A stretch of 64,000 nt of DNA, taken from contig QPMI01000477.1 in assembly GCA_004431415.1 (NCBI GenBank), forward strand, positions 186,001 through 250,000, in the 5' to 3' direction. The DNA is from Cyanophora paradoxa. Taxonomy: Eukaryota > Glaucocystophyceae > Cyanophorales > Cyanophoraceae. Below are positions 56,870 to 64,000 of this stretch, piece by piece; within the stretch, counting starts at the first letter, position 1, and each line of letters starts with the position of its first letter. The translations under genes were made by a program, and so were the position numbers. The notes below the pieces were generated by a model. It was not told the DNA's origin and ran no database searches. It worked only from the letters and a program-made list of their open reading frames with translations.

Positions 56870-59705
56870 GGGCCGGCCAATCGCAAATAGCGCGCTATCG
56901 GAAAGGAAGGGTGCACGGACCTCGAGATCTTCGATTCTAGATGAAAACGCTCTTGGCAGCTCTGCGGGAGACAACGCAGGCTGCAGTCAGCTGCAGATCG
57001 ATGAAAATGAAGATCGGAAAGCGCAATCCAACGCCTAAGCTTAAGAGCCCAGCCGGCAGCCCTGCCTGCTCGCTCACCTTCGAGCAGCAAGGCCGCCGGC
57101 AGACCCCACTGCTTGCTCACCTTCAAGCAGCAGGGCCAGCCAATTGCAAACAGCGCGCTATCGGAAAGGAAGGGTGCACGGACCTCGAGATCTTCGATTC
57201 TAGATGAAAACGCTCTTGACAGCTCTGCGGGAGACAACACAGGCTGCAGTCAGCTGCTGATTGATGAAAATGAAGATCGGAAAGCGCAATCCAACGCCTA
57301 AGCTTAAGAGCCCAGCCGGCAGCCCTGCCTGCTCGCTCACCTTCGAGCAGCAAGGCCGCCGGCAGACCCCACTGCTTGCTCACTTCAAGCAGCAGGGCCG
57401 GCCAATCGCAAATAGCGCGCTATCGGAAAGGAAGGGTGCACGGACCTCGAGATCTTCGATTCTAGATGAAAACGCTCTTGACAGCTCTGCGGGAGACAAC
57501 GCAGGCTGCAGTCAGCTGCAGATCGATGAAAATGAAGATCGGAAAGCGCAATCCAACGCCTAAGCTTAAGAGCCCAGCCGGCAGCCCTGCCTGCTCGCTC
57601 ACCTTCGAGCAGCAAGGCCGCCGGCAGACCCCACTGCTTGCTCACTTCAAGCAGCAGGGCCGGCCAATCGCAAATACTATGATAGCCCGCTATCGGAAAG
57701 GAAGGGTGCACGGACCTCGAGATCTTCTCGATTCTAGATGAAAACACTCTTGACAGCTCTGCGGGAGACAACGCAGGCTGCAGTCAGCTGCAGATCGATG
57801 AAAATGAAGATCGGAAAGCGCAATCCAACGCCTAAGCTTAAGAGCCCAGCCGGCAGCCCTGCCTGCTCGCTCACCTTCGAGCAGCAAGGCCGCCGGCAGA
57901 CCCCACTGCTTGCTCACTTCAAGCAGCAGGGCCGGCCAATCGCAAATACTATGATAGCCCGCTATCGGAAAGGAAGGGTGCACGGACCTCGAGATCTTCT
58001 CGATTCTAGATGAAAACACTCTTGACAGCTCTGCGGGAGACAACGCAGGCTGCAGTCAGCTGCAGATCGATGAAAATGAAGATCGGAAAGCGCAATCCAA
58101 CGCCTAAGCTTAAGAGCCCAGCCGGCAGCCCTGCCTGCTCGCTCACCTTCGAGCAGCAAGGCCACCGGCAGACCCCACTGCTTGCTCACCTTCAAGCAGC
58201 AGGGCCAGCCAATTGCAAACAGCGCGCTATCGGAAAGGAAGGGTGCACGGACCTCGAGATCTTCGATTCTAGATGAAAACGCTCTTGACAGCTCTGCGGG
58301 AGACAACACAGGCTGCAGTCAGCTGCAGATCGATGAAAATGAAGATCGGAAAGCGCAATCCAACGCCTAAGCTTAAGAGCCCAGCCGGCAGCCCTGCCTG
58401 CTCGCTCACCTTCGAGCAGCAAGGCCGCCGGCAGACCCCACTGCTTGCTCACCTTCGAGCAGCAGGGCCGGCCAATTGCAAACAGCGCGCTATCGGAAAG
58501 GAAGGGTGCACTGACCTCGAGGTCTTCGATTCTAGATGAAAACGCTCTTGACAGCTCTGCGGGAGACAACACAGGCTGCAGTCAGCTACAGATTGATGAA
58601 AATGAAGATCGGAAAGCGCAATCCAACGCCTAAGCTTAAGAGCCCAGCCGGCAGCCCTGCCTGCTCGCTCACCTTCGAGCAGCAAGGCCGCCGGCAGACC
58701 CCACTGCTTGCTCACCTTCAAGCAGCAGGGCCGGCCAATTGCAAACAGCGCGCTATCGGAAAGGAAGGGTGCACGGACCTCGAGATCTTCGATTCTAGAT
58801 GAAAACGCTCTTGACAGCTCTGCGGGAGACAACGCAGGCTGCAGTCAGCTGCAAATCGATGAGAATGAAGATCGGAAAGCGCAATCCAACGCCTAAACTT
58901 AAGAGCCCAGCCGGCAGCCCTGCCTGCTCGCTCACCTTCGAGCAGCAAGGCCGCCGGCAGACCCTACTGCTTGCTCACTTCAAGCAGCAGGGCCGGCCAA
59001 TCGCAAACAGCGCGCTATCGGAAAGGAAGGGTGCACGGACCTCGAGATCTTCGATTCTAGATGAAAACGCTCTTGACAGCTCTGCGGGAGACAACGCAGG
59101 CTGCAGTCAGCTGCAGATCGATGAAAATGAAGATCGGAAAGCGCAATCCAACGCCTAAGCTTAAGAGCCCAGCCAGCAGCCCCACCTGCTCGCTCACCTT
59201 CGAGCAGCAAGGCCGCCGGCAGACCCCACTGCTTGCTCACCTTCGAGCAGCAGGGCCGGCCAATTGCAAACAGCGCGCTATCGGAAAGGAAGGGTGCACG
59301 GACCTCGAGATCTTCGATTCTAGATGAAAACGCTCTTGACAGCTCTGCGGGAGACAACACAGGCTGCAGTCAGCTGCAGATTGATGAAAATGAAGATCGG
59401 AAAGCGCAATCCAACGCCTAAGCTTAAGAGCCCAGCCGGCAGCCCCACCTGCTCGCTCACCTTCGAGCAGCAAGGCCGGCGGCAGACCCCACTGCTTGCT
59501 CACCTTCAAGCAGCAGGGCCGGCCGATCGCAAATAGCGCGCTAGCACTATCGAAAATGAAGGGTGCACGGACCTCGAGATCTTCGATTCGAAAATTCTAG
59601 ATGAAAACGCTCTTGACAGCTCTGCGGGAGACAACACAGGCTGCAGTCAGCTGCAGATCGTTGATCATGAGAATGATCACTGAGTCATGAGGATCGGAAA
59701 GTGCA
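56870..59705 (+). repeat. 263-bp satellite, about 11 units
   Basis: Markers 'atgaaaacgctcttg' recur at 56941, 57204, 57466, 57738, 58010, 58273, 58536, 58799, 59061, 59324 and 59600, giving spacings of 262-263 bases, with 272 where an extra 'actatgatag'-type stretch is inserted (57677 and 57949). Units are nearly identical; the last is degraded. Each unit has two similar hairpins (for example 57066-57087 and 57109-57130). Open frames on both strands recur in each unit but are not in phase between units (263 is not a multiple of three), so they are not treated as coding. Confidence 0.92.
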
Positions 59706-60449
59706 ATCCAACGCCTAGGCCTACAGCGCGGGCCCATGGCCAGCCGCGGCCGGCAGCCCCGCCTGCTCGCTCACCTTCGAGCAGCAAGGCCGCCGGCACA
59801 CCCCGGCCCATGGCCAGTGCGCTCGCTCATGATCACCTTCATGATCAAGCAGCAGCTGCAGGGCCCGGGGCCGCGCGCGCACGACTGGCGCTTCGCTGGC
59901 GAAAAGCTTACGAAGTTAACGTTAAGGCCTAGGCCTAGGCCTAGGCCTAGGGCGCACCGTGGCACGGACCTCATCGAATGCTCATGATGGCTCTTGATCT
60001 GCAGGAGATGACACACAAGCAGCGGTCAGACAGCAGTAGACGCGCACGGCAGAAGCGCACCATGCATATGACCGTCGGACATTCAAACACCAACGTTCAC
60101 GTTGGTGCCGCAATCACTCGATGTTGCCGAAGTCTAGCTTATCATTGCTGATTCGTTTGAGGTTCTTCCGGAGCGGCAGCACAGCCAGCACGTCGCCACG
60201 CAGGGACGAGTACTGTACGTAGTACTGCGGTACCCCCCTGGCCCGCAGCTTGCTCATCACCTCATCTCTTCGCCATCTCTTCTCTCAACGATGTCAATGC
60301 GCTTGGACGGCCTTCTTAGCGTCAGGCGTAGGCCACGAGCTGGCGGGCTCGCCAGCAGCGGAAGGGGCGGCTCCGCTGCAGATCGGCGGCCGCGGGCCTC
60401 GCAACTGCAAGGTGCATGGAGCTCCTCGCTGCTCCCCTGTCCCGCCTGA
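59706..60449. other. Inter-satellite region
   Basis: Continues from the degraded last 263-bp unit, with dense palindromes (CCATGG, TGATCA, GTTAAC, AAGCTT), (CCTAGG)n at 59925-59951 and no supportable gene. Confidence 0.5.
59925..59951. repeat. (CCTAGG)n palindromic tandem repeat
   Basis: Four and a half head-to-tail copies of the six-base palindrome CCTAGG, preceded by AAGG. Confidence 0.85.
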
Positions 60450-63400
60450 CTCGCGATCGTAAGCCGATGCAGGTCGCGAGGGTTGCTTCCCGCCTGACTC
60501 GTAAGCCGAAGGCGGGCGCGGCTGCGCTGCACTGCGCCGGGCCTGTTGCTTCGACGCCGAGCGCGCTCGGAGAGGTGCATGGAGCCTCCGCGCTGCCCTC
60601 CCGGCTCGTCTGACGCGAGGGAGCTGCAGTGGATCCAGCCGCGGACGCGGGCGCGGCTGCGCTGCACTGCGTCCGCGGCGGGCCTGTTGCTTCAAGGGCG
60701 AGCATGCTGTGCGAGGTGTTGAGCCTCTTCGCTGCGCCGCCAGCCCGCCTGGCTCAGAATTCGTCGCAGATCGCGTGCACGTGCTGGCGGGCTTGAGGGC
60801 GGGCGCGGCTCCGTTTCACTGAGGCGGGCCTGGTTCTTCGAGGCCGGACGCGGCCCGCGAGGTGCACTGAGCCTCTTCGCTGCGCCGCCGGCCCGCCCGG
60901 CTCAGAATTCGTCGCAGGTCGCGTGCTGGCGGGCTTGAGGGCGGGCGCAGCTCCGTTTCACCGAGGCGGGCCTGGTTCTTCGAGGGCGGACGCGGCCCGC
61001 GAGGTGCACTGAGCCTCTTCGCTGCGCCGCCGGCCCGCCCGGCTCAGAATTCGTCGCAGGTCGCGTGCTGGCGGGCTTGAGGGCGGGCGCGGGTCCGTTT
61101 CACTGAGGCGGGCCTGGTTCTTCGAGGCCGGACGCGGCCCGCGAGGTGCACTGAGCCTCTTCGCTGCGCCACCAGCCCGCCTGGCTCAGAATTCGTCGCA
61201 GATCGCGTGCACGTGCTGGCGGGCTTGAGGGCGGGCGCGGCTCCGTTTCACTGAGGTGGGCCTGGTTCTTCGAGGCCGGACGCGGCCCGCGAGGTGCACT
61301 GAGCCTCTTCGCTGCGCCGCCGGCCCGCCCGGCTCAGAATTCGTCGCAGGTCGCGTGCTGGCGGGCTTGAGGGCGGGCGCAGCTCCGTTTCACCGAGGTG
61401 GGCCTGGTTCTTCGAGGGCGGACGCGGCCCGCGAGGTGAACTGAGCCTCTTCGCTGCGCCGCCGGCCCGCCCGGCTCAGAATTCGTCGCAGGTCGCGTGC
61501 TGGCGGGCTTGAGGGCGGGCGCGGGTCCGTTTCACTGAGGTGGGCCTGGTTCTTTGAGGCCGGGCGCAGCTCGCGAGGTGCACTGAGCCTCTTCGCTGCG
61601 CCACCAGCCCGCCTGGCTCAGAATTCGTCGCAGGTCGCGTGCTGGCGGGCTTGAGGGCGGGCGCAGCTCCGTTTCACCGAGGTGGGCCTGGTTCTTCCGA
61701 GGGTGGACGCGGCCCGCGAGGTGCACTGAGCCTCTTCGCTGCGCCGCCGGCCCGCCCGGCTCAGAATTCGTCGCAGGTCGCGTGCTGGCGGGCTTGAGGG
61801 CGGGCGCAGCTCCGTTTCACCGAGGTGGGCCTGGTTCTTCGAGGGCGGACGCGGCCCGCGAGGTGCACTGAGCCTCTTCGCTGCGCCGCCGGCCCGCCCG
61901 GCTCAGAATTCGTCGCAGGTCGCGTGCTGGCGGGCTTGAGGGCGGGCGCGGGTCCGTTTCACCGAGGTGGGCCTGGTTCTTCGAGGGCGGACGCGGCCCG
62001 CGAGGTGAACTGAGCCTCTTCGCTGCGCTGCCGGCCCGCCCGGCTCAGAATTCGTCGCAGGTCGCGTGCTGGCGGGCTTGAGGGTGGGCGCAGCTCCGTT
62101 TCACCGAGGTGGGCCTGGTTCTTCGAGGGCGGACACGGGCCGCGAGGTGCACTGAGCCTCTTCGCTGCGCCGCCGGCCTGCCCGGCTCAGAATTCGTCGC
62201 AGGTCGCGTGCTGGCGGGCTTGAGGGCGGGCGCAGCTCCGTTTCACCGAGGCGGGCCTGGTTCTTCGAGGGCGGACGCGGCCCGCGAGGTGCACTGAGCC
62301 TCTTCGCTGCGCCGCCGGCCCGCCCGGCTCAGAATTCGTCGCAGGTCGCGTGCTGGCGGGCTTGAGGGCGGGCGCAGCTCCGTTTCACCGAGGTGGGCCT
62401 GGTTCTTCGAGGGTGGGCGCAGCTCGCGAGGTGCACTGAGCCTCTTCGCTGCGCCGCCGGCCCGCCCGGCTCAGAATTCGTCGCAGGTCGCGTGCTGGCG
62501 GGCTTGAGGGCGGGCGCAGCTCCGTTTCACTGAGGCGGGCCTGGTTCTTCGAGGGCGGACGCAGCCCGCGAGGTGCACTGAGCCTCTTCGCTGCGCCGCC
62601 GGCCCGCCCGGCTCAGAATTCGTCGCAGGTCGCGTGCTGGCGGGCTTGAGGGCGGGCGCGGGTCCGTTTCACTGAGGCGGGCCTGGTTCTTCGAGGGTGG
62701 ACGCAGCTCGCGAGGTGCACTGAGCCTCTTCGCTGCGCCGCCGGCCCGCCGGGCTCAGAATTCGTCGCAGGTCGCGTGCTGGCGGGCTTGAGGGCGGGCG
62801 CGGGTCCGTTTCACTGAGGCGGGCCTGGTTCTTCGAGGGTGGGCGCAGCCCGCGAGGTGCACTGAGCCTTTTCGCTGCGCTGCCGGCCCGCCCGGCTCAG
62901 AATTCGTCGCAGGTCGCGTGCTGGCGGGCTTGAGGGCGGGCGCGGGTCCGTTTCACTGAGGTGGGCCTGGTTCTTCGAGGCCGGACGCGGCCCGCGAGGT
63001 GCACTGAGCCTCTTCGCTGCGCCGCCGGCCCGCCCGGCTCAGAATTCGTCGCAGGTCGCGTGCTGGCGGGCTTGAGGGCGGGCGCGGGTCCGTTTCACTG
63101 AGGCGGGCCTGGTTCTTCGAGGGTGGACGCAGCTCGCGAGGTGCACTGAGCCTCTTCGCTGCGCCGCCGGCCCGCCGGGCTCAGAATTCGTCGCAGGTCG
63201 CGTGCTGGCGGGCTTGAGGGCGGGCGCAGCTCCGTTTCACTGAGGAGGGCCTGGTTCTTCGAGGGTGGGCGCAGCCCGCGAGGTGCACTGAGCCTTTTCG
63301 CTGCGCTGCCGGCCCGCCCGGCTCAGAATTCGTCGCAGGTCGCGTGCTGGCGGGCTTGAGGGCGGGCGCAGCTCCGTTTCACCGAGGTGGGCCTGGTTCT

Positions 63401-64000
63401 TCGAGGGTGGACACGGCCCGCGAGGTGCACTGAGCCTCTTCGCTGCGCCGCCGGCCTGCCCGGCTCAGAATTCGTCGCAGGTCGCGTGCTGGCGGGCTTG
63501 AGGGCGGGCGCGGGTCCGTTTCACCGAGGTGGGCCTGGTTCTTCGAGGGCGGACGCGGCCCGCGAGGTGCACTGAGCCTCTTCGCTGCGCCGCCGGCCCG
63601 CCCGGCTCAGAATTCGTCGCAGGTCGCGTGCTGGCGGGCTTGAGGGCGGGCGCAGCTCCGTTTCACTGAGGCGGGCCTGGTTCTTCGAGGGCGGACGCAG
63701 CCCGCGAGGTGCACTGAGCCTCTTCGCTGCGCCGCCGGCCCGCCCGGCTCAGAATTCGTCGCAGGTCGCGTGCTGGCGGGCTTGAGGGCGGGCGCGGGTC
63801 CGTTTCACTGAGGCGGGCCTGGTTCTTCGAGGGTGGACGCAGCTCGCGAGGTGCACTGAGCCTCTTCGCTGCGCCGCCGGCCCGCCGGGCTCAGAATTCG
63901 TCGCAGGTCGCGTGCTGGCGGGCTTGAGGCGGGCGCGGGTCCGTTTCACTGAGGCGGGCCTGGTTCTTCGAGGGTGGGCGCAGCCCGCGAGGTGCACTGA
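60450..64000 (+). repeat. 142-bp satellite array, runs off right edge
   Basis: Clear units from about 60719: 'gagcctcttcgctgcgcc' at 60869, 61011, 61153, 61301 (one 148-base step from an extra 'cacgtg') and on at 142-base spacing, about 23 units. Nearly every unit has one gaattc (EcoRI) site. From 60450 to 60718 two diverged units are seen (gggcctgttgcttc instead of gggcctggttcttc), so the array edge is decayed. Variants mark sub-families, e.g. 'cccgccgggctcag' at 62746, 63172 and 63882. No exon is supported. Confidence 0.92.

Noticed and set aside
56941-59536. Repeated open frames starting MKTLLTALRETTQ (plus) and others on minus within the 263-bp units
   Set aside because: Unit length is not a multiple of three, frames restart and stop in each unit, and they exist on both strands; best explained by satellite sequence.
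60450-64000. Array as CRISPR or as coding repeats
   Set aside because: Units are contiguous with no unique spacers, and open frames of about 62 codons simply recur with the repeat.

Overview
This is nuclear DNA from a photosynthetic eukaryote, most likely a GC-rich unicellular alga. Genes have many short spliceosomal introns (about 55-75 bases is common). One gene encodes a plastid-type VIPP1/PspA membrane protein with an N-terminal extension. Intergenic DNA is a mosaic of satellites, G-runs and short palindromes. The species or phylum cannot be named from this window. Coordinates of multi-exon genes run from first to last recognised coding base; exon boundaries were deduced by eye from reading frame plus splice signals.

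Layout. 1-9506 (-): 5' two-thirds or so of a VPS13/chorein-type lipid-transfer protein, running off the left edge. 9507-9977: short divergent intergenic region. 9978-11982 (+): 3'-truncated copy of an OSCA/TMEM63/CSC1 mechanosensitive-channel gene. 11983-20770: different DNA carrying simple repeats and one modular, secreted or single-pass membrane protein gene (about 15053-20308, +). 20771-26571: the VPS13 5' end again, as a fragment, the same divergent promoter, and then the full-length OSCA/TMEM63 gene. The two VPS13-OSCA segments are a direct duplication of about 3.2 kb. 27305-37134 (-): large cysteine-rich repeat membrane protein. 37492-40172 (-): C2H2 zinc fingers plus a DUF6570-like domain of the kind found in Helitron proteins. 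41894-43310 (-): possible unrecognised gene. 43.3-45.1 kb: repeat- and palindrome-rich DNA. 45192-47857 (-): GPATCH3 homologue. 48053-51098 (-): acidic, coiled-coil protein resembling the TSNAXIP1 N-terminal family. 51460-52775 (+): VIPP1. 53818-56447 (+): the 5' portion of a eukaryotic RNA-dependent RNA polymerase (RDR), whose reading frame stops before the catalytic motif. 56.5-64 kb: a 14-bp minisatellite, a 263-bp satellite and a 142-bp satellite that runs off the right edge.

The genes do not form one pathway. The most notable points are: the RDR gene ending inside a perfect 24-bp palindrome at the edge of satellite DNA; the tandem duplication with about 8.8 kb of foreign-looking DNA at its junction; recurrent stereotyped 5' intron ends, including GC-AG introns; and satellite units with two matched hairpins each.
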